In this document: one piece after another, positions 29,537-36,582 of the stretch
Numbering within the stretch: the stretch's first letter is position 1
Layout of the letters: every line of letters starts with the position of its first letter
Assembly: GCF_001591365.1 (NCBI RefSeq)
Contig: NZ_BCUT01000007.1
Span: 124,001-188,000 of the forward strand
DNA: 64,000 nt
From: Variovorax paradoxus NBRC 15149
Lineage (GTDB): Bacteria; Pseudomonadota; Gammaproteobacteria; Burkholderiales; Burkholderiaceae_C
Direction of reading: 5' to 3'
Notes under the pieces: generated by a model
What the model was told of the DNA's origin: nothing
The model's database searches: none
What the model saw: only the letters and a program-made list of their open reading frames with translations
Program-made: the position numbers and the translations under genes

Positions 29537-30513
29537 AATTCGAACACCAGCAAGCGGCGCATTGCGAAAGCGGCGTCATCTCGAACCTCATGCGCCACCA
29601 CGGCGTGCCCATGACGGAGAGCATGGCACTCGGCCTGTCGTCGGCGCTGTCCTTCGCCTACCTGCCGTTCATCAAGCTCTCGGGCCTGCCGCTCATCTCG
29701 TACCGCATGCCGCCCAAGGCCATCATCAAGGGCCTGCTGGCGCCGATGGCCGCGCGCTTTCGCTTCGAGACCTTCCGCAGCGCCGAGGCCGGCGAGCAGC
29801 GCCTCGATGCGCTGCTCGCGGGCGGGCAGATCGTGGGGCTGCAGACCTCGGTCTACTGGCTGCCGTACTTTCCGCCCAACATGCGCTTCCACTTCAACGC
29901 GCACAACCTGCTGGTGTACGGCAAGGAGGGCGACGACTACCTGATCAGCGACCCGGTGTTCGAGGAGCCGGTGCGCTGCGCCAGCGCCGATCTTTCGCGA
30001 GCGCGCTTCGCCAAGGGCGTGCTCGCGCCCAAGGGCCTCATGTACTACCCGCAGGCGATCGAGCGCAAGACGGTCGATGCGGCGTCGGTGACCAAGGCGA
30101 TCCGCAAGACGGTGCGCACCATGCTCGCGCCGGTTCCGATCGTCGGCGTGCGCGGCATGCGCACGCTGGCCAGGCGCATGCAGAAGCTGTCGCCGGGCGA
30201 TCCGCGCAGCGTCGACTTCATCGGCCACGTGGTGCGCATGCAGGAAGAAATCGGCACGGGCGGGGCGGGCTTCCGCTTCATCTACGCGGGCTTCCTGCAG
30301 GAGGCGGCGCAGCTGCTCGACAAGCCGCAGCTGCAGCAGATGTCCGAGCGGCTGATCGCCATCGGCGACGATTGGCGTGCGTTCGCACTCAAGGCCGCGC
30401 GCATGGTGAAGGGCCGCGAGCCGGTCGATCCCGCGGCGCTGGCCGGCAAGCTGCGCGAGCAAGCGCAGCAGGAAGAAACCTTCTTTCGCGACCTCAGGGC
30501 TGTTGTTGCTTGA
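29533..30513 (+). CDS. BtrH N-terminal domain protein (putative acyltransferase)
   Basis: 326 residues from the GTG at 29533, overlapping the previous stop. It carries the BtrH N-terminal/DUF4872 fold: an early Cys ('QQAAHCESGVISNLMRHHG') as in papain-like enzymes, a His in 'FNAHNLLVYG' and an Asp in 'DDYLISDPVFEEP'. BtrH in butirosin biosynthesis moves an acyl group from a carrier protein to an amine. The presence of an ACP gene in the same operon makes a similar acyl transfer plausible, but the acceptor is unknown. Composite repeat copy C follows 40 bp after the stop. Confidence 0.85.
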   Translation: MKFEHQQAAHCESGVISNLMRHHGVPMTESMALGLSSALSFAYLPFIKLSGLPLISYRMPPKAIIKGLLAPMAARFRFETFRSAEAGEQRLDALLAGGQIVGLQTSVYWLPYFPPNMRFHFNAHNLLVYGKEGDDYLISDPVFEEPVRCASADLSRARFAKGVLAPKGLMYYPQAIERKTVDAASVTKAIRKTVRTMLAPVPIVGVRGMRTLARRMQKLSPGDPRSVDFIGHVVRMQEEIGTGGAGFRFIYAGFLQEAAQLLDKPQLQQMSERLIAIGDDWRAFALKAARMVKGREPVDPAALAGKLREQAQQEETFFRDLRAVVA

Positions 30514-30552
30514 GATGAAGCATTGCCTTTCTGCTTGCCGCGCTGTGGGGCA

Positions 30553-30808
30553 TTCGGGGCGCGCTCCCGCCGACGGGGTACCTTGCTCCGCGAATGTCCC
30601 CCGCCTTCGGCTCCTCCTTGATTTCGCTGCGCAAGGCACCCCATCGACGGGAGCGTTGGACAGAGCAGTCGCTGATCAGCGATGCACCAGCAGCGTGTCC
30701 TGGTGCACAGGGCATCGGGTGCTCCCCGCAGCGAAATCAAGGAGGAGGCCGCAGGCCGGGGGACATTCGCGGAGGGGAGTACCCGGTGGCCTGTGCACGC
30801 GCCCCGAA
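30553..30808 (+). repeat. Composite palindromic repeat element, copy C
   Basis: 256 bp in the 336-bp gap between the BtrH-like gene and the ABC ATPase gene; nothing else was seen there beyond a short partial repeat of the right end at about 30820-30831. Perfect terminal inverted repeat TTCGGGGCGCG (30553-30563) / CGCGCCCCGAA (30798-30808). Unit 1: arm 30562-30585, loop 30586-30631, arm 30632-30655. Unit 2, inverted: arm 30703-30727, loop 30728-30773, arm 30774-30798. The two 46-nt loops are near-exact reverse complements. It ends 41 bp before the next ATG. Confidence 0.93.
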
Positions 30809-30849
30809 CAGGAACAGCAGCGCCCCGAACAAGAGCGGCAAGCAGCCCA

Positions 30850-31758
30850 ATGCTGGAACTGAAGAACCTCGGCCACCGCTATCCGCACGCCGACGCGGCC
30901 GCGCTGACCGACGTCTCGCTTGCGGTGCCCCGGGGCTGTGTCATGGGCCTGCTCGGCCCCAACGGCGCGGGCAAGACCACGTTGATTTCGCATCTGTCGG
31001 GCGCGCTCGCCGTGCAGTCGGGCGAGATCCTCATCGACGGCCAGCCGCTGCAGCAGGTGCGTGCCAAGGCACCCACGCGCGTTGCGGTGGCGCCGCAGGA
31101 CCAGGCCTTCTATCCGATGCTCACCGTGGCCGAGAACCTCGCATGCTTTGCCGCGGCGGGCGGCCTGGCCGGCGCGCGCAAGAAGGCACGCATCGAGGCC
31201 TGCACGCACTTTGCGCAGCTCGAACAGTTTGCCGGCGTGCGCGCCGAGCGGCTCTCGGGCGGCCTCAAGCGCCGCCTCAACCTGGCCATCGCGCTGCTGC
31301 CCGAGCCCGAGCTGATGCTGTTCGACGAGCCCACGGTGGGCGTCGATCCACAGTCGCGCGCCTTCATTCTCGATGCCATCAAGAGCCTGGCGCAGCAGGG
31401 CGCGGCGGTGATCTATGCCTCGCACTACATGGAAGAGATCGAGGCCATTGCCGATCGCGTGGCCATCCTCGACCATGGCCGCGTGCTGCGCGAAGGCTCG
31501 CTCGAGCAACTGCTGTCCAAGAGCGCCATGCTGCTCACGCTGGCCGCCGACGGGCTCGACGCGCAGAAGCTCTCGCGCTTCGGCACGGTGGAGCAGGGCG
31601 GCGTGCACTGGCGCATTCACCTGCGCGAGGGCACCGGGCCCGGCCCCGTGCTGCAGGCGCTGGAGGCCGAAGGCATCGAAGTGCGCCACGCCGAGTTCGG
31701 CCGCCACGATCTCGAACAGCTCTTCATGGCGCTCACCCATCGCTCGCTGCGCGACTGA
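30850..31758 (+). CDS. ABC transporter ATP-binding protein (exporter type)
   Basis: 302 residues from the ATG at 30850; the open frame upstream runs through the repeat. Walker A 'GPNGAGKTT' at about 38-46, signature 'LSGGLKRRLNLAIAL' (LSGGL), Walker B 'LMLFDEPTVGVDPQ' and H-loop 'YASHYMEE'. This is the ABC-2/DrrA-type drug or lipid exporter ATPase. Together with the permease 9 bp downstream it likely exports or positions the product of the dar-like pathway. Confidence 0.93.
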   Translation: MLELKNLGHRYPHADAAALTDVSLAVPRGCVMGLLGPNGAGKTTLISHLSGALAVQSGEILIDGQPLQQVRAKAPTRVAVAPQDQAFYPMLTVAENLACFAAAGGLAGARKKARIEACTHFAQLEQFAGVRAERLSGGLKRRLNLAIALLPEPELMLFDEPTVGVDPQSRAFILDAIKSLAQQGAAVIYASHYMEEIEAIADRVAILDHGRVLREGSLEQLLSKSAMLLTLAADGLDAQKLSRFGTVEQGGVHWRIHLREGTGPGPVLQALEAEGIEVRHAEFGRHDLEQLFMALTHRSLRD

Positions 31759-31767
31759 AGAAGCACC

Positions 31768-32925
31768 ATGCTCCTCGCGCTCATCAAGAAGGAACTGCTC
31801 GCACTCGTGCGCGACATGCACGGGCTGGCGGCGCTGTTCCTGATGCCGATGGTCTTCATCGTGCTGATGTCGCTCACGCTGAAGGACATCTACCGGCCGC
31901 CTCTGGCGGAACTGAGCTATGCGGTCGACCGGCGCGATACCGAGACGCCCGCGCAATGGCTGCAGCAGATCTGGCAGCGCAGCCACGGCGCGCCCAGGGC
32001 GCTCGATGCCGACTGGCAGGCGCAGCTGCGAAGCGGCGCGCTCAAGTACGTGATCGTGCTGGAGCCCGGCCTGTCGGCGGAACTCGAATCGGCCGCGCTG
32101 TCGACCCAGGCCCACATCCGGCTTCTGACGGAGCCGGGCATCGACGCCAACCTGTTCAACGCACTGCGGGCCGAGCTCGTCGGCGCGTCCGGCGAACTGA
32201 AGGCGCGCCTGGCGCTCGCGGTGCCCGGCACCTCGGGCCCGCCGCCGGGTGCCTCGATCCAGGCGCTGGTGAACGCCGAGCGCTTTGCCACCGCCGGCCC
32301 GCGGCCCACTTCGGTGCAGCAGAACGTGCCCGCGTGGCTGGTGTTCGGCATGTTCTTCGTGGTCGCTTCGCTCTCCAGCCTGTTCGTGCAGGAACGCAGC
32401 TCGGGTGCGCTGGGCCGGCTGCGCAGCCTGGGCGTGTCGCGCGTCATGCTGCTGATGTCGAAGGCGCTGCCGTACCTGGGCGTCAACGCGCTGCAGGCCG
32501 TGCTGATGCTGGCCGCCGGCATCTGGCTGATGCCGCTGATCGGCGGCGACGCGCTTTCGCTCGCGGGCATCCATTGGGGCGCGCTGGTGCTGGCGCTGGC
32601 GGCCGTGAGCCTGGCCGCGGTGAGCCTCTCGCTGGCACTGGCCTGCGCGGTGCGCAGCCATGCGCAGGCCGCCACCATCGGGCCGATGGTCAACGTGCTG
32701 ATGGCGGCGGCGGGCGGCATCATGGTGCCCAAGTTCGTGATGCCGGGCTTCATGCAGCGGCTGGTCGAGATCTCGCCGATGAACTGGGGGCTGGAGGCGC
32801 TGCTCACCGTGCTGCTGCGCGGCGGCGGCGTGGCCGAGACGCTGCCGCAGGTCGGCCGGCTCGTGGTGTTTGCGGCGGCCATGTTCCTTCTCGCCGTCTT
32901 TCTGTTTCGCAGGCGCGCATCGTGA
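31768..32925 (+). CDS. ABC-2 type transporter permease
   Basis: 385 residues. One N-terminal membrane helix ('LAALFLMPMVFIVLMSLTL'), a large extracytoplasmic region to about residue 185, then five more helices from 'WLVFGMFFVVASLSSLFV'. This is the standard ABC-2 permease layout of NatB/YhhJ-type exporters. It carries the ABC-2 motif region 'ERSSGALGRLRSLGVSR'. Its stop overlaps the GTG of the acyl carrier protein gene, so export and synthesis genes are coupled. Confidence 0.93.
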   Translation: MLLALIKKELLALVRDMHGLAALFLMPMVFIVLMSLTLKDIYRPPLAELSYAVDRRDTETPAQWLQQIWQRSHGAPRALDADWQAQLRSGALKYVIVLEPGLSAELESAALSTQAHIRLLTEPGIDANLFNALRAELVGASGELKARLALAVPGTSGPPPGASIQALVNAERFATAGPRPTSVQQNVPAWLVFGMFFVVASLSSLFVQERSSGALGRLRSLGVSRVMLLMSKALPYLGVNALQAVLMLAAGIWLMPLIGGDALSLAGIHWGALVLALAAVSLAAVSLSLALACAVRSHAQAATIGPMVNVLMAAAGGIMVPKFVMPGFMQRLVEISPMNWGLEALLTVLLRGGGVAETLPQVGRLVVFAAAMFLLAVFLFRRRAS

Positions 32926-33200
32926 CCACCCATTTCCATTCCGCCGAATTCATCGCCAGCCTGAAGGCCATGGTGCTCGAGGCCGTCGAAAAGGACGCGC
33001 CGCCGGGCGGCCTAGGCGACGACGAGCCGCTGTTCGGGCCCGAGGCCCGGCTCGACCTCGATTCGCTCGACGCGCTGCAGGTGTCCATGACGATCCAGCA
33101 GCGCTTCGGCGTGCGCATGCCCGACAGCAAGGAAACGCGCCGCGCGCTCACGTCCGTCGTCCACCTGGCCGACCACCTGGTGCAAGCAGGCAAGGCATGA
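32922..33200 (+). CDS. Acyl carrier protein
   Basis: 92 residues from the GTG at 32922, overlapping the permease stop. The phosphopantetheine attachment motif is clear: S48 in 'LDLDSLDALQVSM'. Its closest role would be the DarC-type carrier of the dialkylresorcinol pathway or a carrier feeding the two ketosynthase-like proteins after it. Its stop overlaps the next ATG. Confidence 0.9.
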   Translation: MTTHFHSAEFIASLKAMVLEAVEKDAPPGGLGDDEPLFGPEARLDLDSLDALQVSMTIQQRFGVRMPDSKETRRALTSVVHLADHLVQAGKA

Positions 33201-34276
33201 GCGGTAAGAGCGTGTACCTTGCCGGCATGGGCCTGGCCTGCACGCTGGGCAATGATCTTCCGACCGCCGTGGCCGCCCTGGCGCGCGGCGGCGTTCGGCC
33301 TGTACCGGTCGCGGTTTCGGAAGGCGTACAGTGGCCGGTCCACATGCTGCCGCCGCAGGAAGGCGACTGGCGGCAGCGGCTCGCGCGCGTCGTGCGCGGC
33401 GTGGCCGCACAGGCGTACGAAGGAACAGAGGCAGCGCGGTCCGGGCCGCTCTTCGTCGCATCGTCCTCGCTGGACATCGGTGGCATGGAGCACACGGTGC
33501 AGGACCTGCGCCTCGGCGGCGACCTGCAGGACTTTGCGGGCCTCGTGGCCGCTGCGCTCGACTGGCAGGGGCCGGTCTTCACCATTTCCACGGCCTGCAC
33601 GTCGGCGCTCAATGCGGTGCTTGCGGCCTGCGACCTGATCCGGGGCGGGCAGGCCGACGAGGCGCTGGTGATCGGCGCGGAGCTCGGCAACCGCTTCACG
33701 GTGGCCGGCTTCGGCGCGATGCAGCTGCTCTCGCCCGATGGCGCGCGGCCCTTCGGCGCCGGGCGCAACGGGCTGGTGCTCGGCGAGGCGGTGGCCGCAT
33801 TGCGGCTCGGTTCGCGCGCGGCGCGCTGGCGCATTGCGGGCGGGGCCAACGTGGTCGAGGGGCGCAACCCGTCGGGCACCGAGGCCAGCGCGGTGCTTGC
33901 GATGTGCCATCAGGCGCTGGCGCAGAGCGGGCTGCGGCCGCAGGACATCGGCCTGGTCAAGGTGCAGGCCGCGGGCAGCCCGGTCAACGATGCGATCGAG
34001 GCGCTGGCCTTGAAAGAGGTCTTCGATCCGCTGCCGCCGCTGGTGTCGTTCAAGTCGGCGATCGGCCACACGCTGGGCGCCTCGGGTGCCGCCGAGCTGG
34101 CCTTGCTCGTTGCCTGCATCGAGAGTGGCGTGTGGCCGTCCGCTGGCTATGCCATCGACGATGAACTCGGCATCGCCCTGAGCACGCAGGCGCCGGCCGG
34201 GCTGCGCAACATCCTCTTCAACGTGGTTGGGTTCGGCGGCGGGCATGCCTCGCTGGTGCTGGAGGATGGCCGATGA
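33197..34276 (+). CDS. Beta-ketoacyl synthase (KAS I/II type) with altered active site
   Basis: 359 residues, thiolase fold. The nucleophile C134 is present ('ISTACTSALNA'), as are K286 and the second His, H291 ('KSAIGHTLGASG'). The first catalytic His of the usual 'AHGTxTP' is missing: the aligned stretch is 'VQAAGSPVND', with Q257 where His is expected. It is shorter than FabF (about 410). It therefore resembles neither a normal ketosynthase nor a chain-length factor (which loses the Cys). It may act as an acyltransferase or a structural partner of the following protein, with which it overlaps (ATGA at 34273-34276). Confidence 0.88.
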   Translation: MSGKSVYLAGMGLACTLGNDLPTAVAALARGGVRPVPVAVSEGVQWPVHMLPPQEGDWRQRLARVVRGVAAQAYEGTEAARSGPLFVASSSLDIGGMEHTVQDLRLGGDLQDFAGLVAAALDWQGPVFTISTACTSALNAVLAACDLIRGGQADEALVIGAELGNRFTVAGFGAMQLLSPDGARPFGAGRNGLVLGEAVAALRLGSRAARWRIAGGANVVEGRNPSGTEASAVLAMCHQALAQSGLRPQDIGLVKVQAAGSPVNDAIEALALKEVFDPLPPLVSFKSAIGHTLGASGAAELALLVACIESGVWPSAGYAIDDELGIALSTQAPAGLRNILFNVVGFGGGHASLVLEDGR

Positions 34277-34776
34277 ACGCCGGTTCTGCCCCCGCATGGC
34301 GCACCGTGGCGCACTTCTCGGCCGATCCGCTGCCTGCGGACTGGCGCGACCAGCTCGCGCACCGGCTCGGCCGGCGGCCGCGGCGCGTCGGCCTCTGGAC
34401 CGAGCTCGCGATGTTCGGGGCCCGGCAGTGCCTCGATGCCGCGGGCGAGGCGGCCTTGCCCGCGGGGGCCCGCCTGCGTGTATCGAGCCTGCGCGGCGCC
34501 TGGGGCGCGACGCATGCAGGCCTGGCGCAGCTCGACGCCGGCATGCTGATGCCGTTCACCTTCATGCAGGGCCAGCCCGCGCTGATGCTGGCAGAGGTCG
34601 GCCGCTGCCTCGAATGGCAGGGCGACGCGAGCTTTGCGCTGTGCCGCGATCCGCAGCAGCTGCTGCAGCTCTCGAAGCTGGGTGCCGGACGCGCCGGCTT
34701 GCTGGTCGGCGTGGTGGAAGAGGAGCGCAACGGCGAGAAGCCGCGCTCCGAATGGTGGCGGCTGGTGCCGGCCTGA
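34273..34776 (+). CDS. Beta-ketoacyl synthase-like N-terminal domain protein
   Basis: 167 residues. It resembles only the N-terminal part of a ketosynthase/chain-length-factor ('RRPRRVGLWTELAMFGARQC', 'RVSSLRGAWGATHAGLAQLD'), with no catalytic Cys in the position expected and no C-terminal half. Similar short ketosynthase-like proteins occur in aryl polyene and related clusters. Translationally coupled to the altered ketosynthase; together they may form a heterodimer. Last gene of the operon. Confidence 0.75.
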   Translation: MNAGSAPAWRTVAHFSADPLPADWRDQLAHRLGRRPRRVGLWTELAMFGARQCLDAAGEAALPAGARLRVSSLRGAWGATHAGLAQLDAGMLMPFTFMQGQPALMLAEVGRCLEWQGDASFALCRDPQQLLQLSKLGAGRAGLLVGVVEEERNGEKPRSEWWRLVPA

Positions 34777-34807
34777 AGCACCGCAAAGCCGCTCCGGAAC
34801 CGGGCGA

Positions 34808-35434
34808 TCAGGCCAGCGCCGCGATCGACCGTGCCAGGTTGGCGCGGGCCCTTGCCTCCAGCAGCGCGTGCATTCGCGGCGTGGCGTAGATCGCCTCGCG
34901 CGCAAGAAAGCGCTGCAGGATCGCGCGGCGGCGCGGCCGGCGTACCTCGTCGGGCACGAAGGCATATTCGGCATGCACCTGCCGTTCGTATTCGTCGAAG
35001 CGCGCAGGATCCGCGCCAAGGATCGACAGGTCGATGTCGACCAGCAGTTCGGCGTCGCGGCCTTCGGGCACGGCATCGTGGCGCGTGGCCATCACGAGGG
35101 CATGCACGCGTTCGGCGGCGTCGGACGGAGCACCGGCCGAGACGATGGCGCTGCGCGCCCAATCGGCGCTGCGTGCCTCGTTGTCGTGCGCATGCACGTC
35201 GTAGACCGCGTCGTGGAACCACAGCGCGAGCGCCACTTCACCGGGGTGCTCGGCCGCTTCCTTCTCGCGCTCGAACCAGGCCAGGCATTCGCCGAGGTGC
35301 TGCAGCGTGTGGTAGTGGCGCTGCGGCTCTCCGTAGCGGCGCTGCAGCTCGATGCCGAGCGCCTCGTCGGCAGCGGCCACGCCCAGCGCGCGCCAGGCAG
35401 CGTTCCAGTGGTTCCGCAGTGCCTCGGGCGCCAT
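34808..35434 (-). CDS. HD domain metal-dependent phosphohydrolase-like protein
   Basis: 208 residues. HD-type metal-site residues are visible in 'YHTLQHLGECLAWF', 'ALWFHDAVYD' and 'ALVMATRHD', with a late Asp in 'DIDLSILGADPARFDEYER'. Such proteins are often named 'NMDAR2C subunit' in databases through a misleading transfer; the substrate is not known. It begins 4 bp after the mltB stop, so it is probably cotranscribed, and it converges on the dar-like operon. Confidence 0.88.
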   Translation of the reverse strand: MAPEALRNHWNAAWRALGVAAADEALGIELQRRYGEPQRHYHTLQHLGECLAWFEREKEAAEHPGEVALALWFHDAVYDVHAHDNEARSADWARSAIVSAGAPSDAAERVHALVMATRHDAVPEGRDAELLVDIDLSILGADPARFDEYERQVHAEYAFVPDEVRRPRRRAILQRFLAREAIYATPRMHALLEARARANLARSIAALA

Positions 35435-35438
35435 CGGG

Positions 35439-36530
35439 CTATGGCTCCATGGCGGCCTTGACCTCCTGGCCGAGGTCGAGCACCGACATCGCGTAGTAGC
35501 TGCTCCAGTTGTAGCGCGTGATCACGTAGAAGTTGCGCGTGCCGGCCACATAGGTCGGCGGCGCGTCGGCGCCGTTCTGCAGTTCGATCAGTGCGAGCAG
35601 GCCCTTGTGGCGCAGGCCCTCGCCTTCGGGCACCGCACCGGCCGCCACGAAGCTGTCGGTGCTGAAGCTCGGCAGGATGTCGGGCGCCAGCAGCAGCGCC
35701 TTCTTGAGGCGGGCCTCCTCGAAATGCACCGGGTAGGTCGCGGGCATGCCGGGCGTCCAGCCGAAGGCCTTGAAGTAGTTGGCCACCGAGCCGATCACGT
35801 CGGCGGGGTTGTCGACCAGGTCGATGCGGCCGTCGCCGTCGAAGTCGACCGCGTACTTGGCGATGCTGCTGGGCATGAACTGCGGCATGCCCATGGCGCC
35901 CGCATAGCTGCCCACGGGCAGCAGGGGGTTGTCGGCAGTGCGGCTTTCGGTGCTCAGGAAGCTCTCGAGCTCGCCGCGGAAGAAGGCTTCGCGCTCGGCC
36001 GCGCGCGGATGGGCCTGCGGAAAGTCGAACGACAGCGTGGCCAGTGCATCGATCACGCGGAAGCTGCCCATGTTGCGGCCGTAGATGGTCTCCACGCCGA
36101 CGATGCCCACGATGATCTCGGCCGGCACGCCGTACATCGCCTCTGCGCGCGCGAGCGTGCCGGCGTTGTTGCGCCAGAAGCGCACGCCAGCGGCAATGCG
36201 CGTCGCATCGATGAAGCGGCTGCGGTAGGCCTGCCAGTTCTTCACCGTGCCGGCCGGGCCCGGCAGCATCAGGCGCGGCACGTTCGGCAAAAAGCGCGCG
36301 CTGCCGATGGTGGCGCGCACCCATTCGCGGTCGAGGCCGCGGCGCTCGGCCACCTCGTCGGCAAAGCGCATGGCGTCGTCGCGCGTGGCGTAGGGCGTGC
36401 TGCCGGCCACGGTTTTCACGCTGCGGGCACTGGGGGCTTTCTGGGCCTGTGCGGCCATGGACGCTGCGCAGCAGGCGGCGAGGAGGGCGACGGCGGCGGC
36501 GCGGCGCGGCGCGGGAAGAAAAAATCGCAT
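35439..36530 (-). CDS. mltB: Lytic murein transglycosylase B
   Basis: 363 residues with an N-terminal signal sequence ('AAAVALLAACCAASMAAQAQ'); a Cys is present near the end of the hydrophobic stretch but it is not a clear lipobox. The catalytic Glu is E147 in 'GIVGVETIYGRNMG', followed by 'GAMGMPQFMPSSI' and the 'DFDGDGRIDL' Ca-binding-like loop, all diagnostic of family 3 (MltB) transglycosylases. It cleaves peptidoglycan glycan strands, leaving 1,6-anhydroMurNAc ends. The C-terminal 'YNWSSYYAMSVLDLG' matches the family. Confidence 0.96.
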   Translation of the reverse strand: MRFFLPAPRRAAAVALLAACCAASMAAQAQKAPSARSVKTVAGSTPYATRDDAMRFADEVAERRGLDREWVRATIGSARFLPNVPRLMLPGPAGTVKNWQAYRSRFIDATRIAAGVRFWRNNAGTLARAEAMYGVPAEIIVGIVGVETIYGRNMGSFRVIDALATLSFDFPQAHPRAAEREAFFRGELESFLSTESRTADNPLLPVGSYAGAMGMPQFMPSSIAKYAVDFDGDGRIDLVDNPADVIGSVANYFKAFGWTPGMPATYPVHFEEARLKKALLLAPDILPSFSTDSFVAAGAVPEGEGLRHKGLLALIELQNGADAPPTYVAGTRNFYVITRYNWSSYYAMSVLDLGQEVKAAMEP

Positions 36531-36582
36531 GGCGCCGATTGTGCCGTCCGCGCGAACCCGCCTCGGCGGGACGCGTGCGGCC

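Noticed and set aside
30503..30862. Open frames across repeat copy C (and the matching ones across copies A and B) giving similar translated peptides
   Set aside because: The similarity is due to repeated DNA; frames exist in several directions, there is no ribosome binding site, and the composition is that of translated palindromes.
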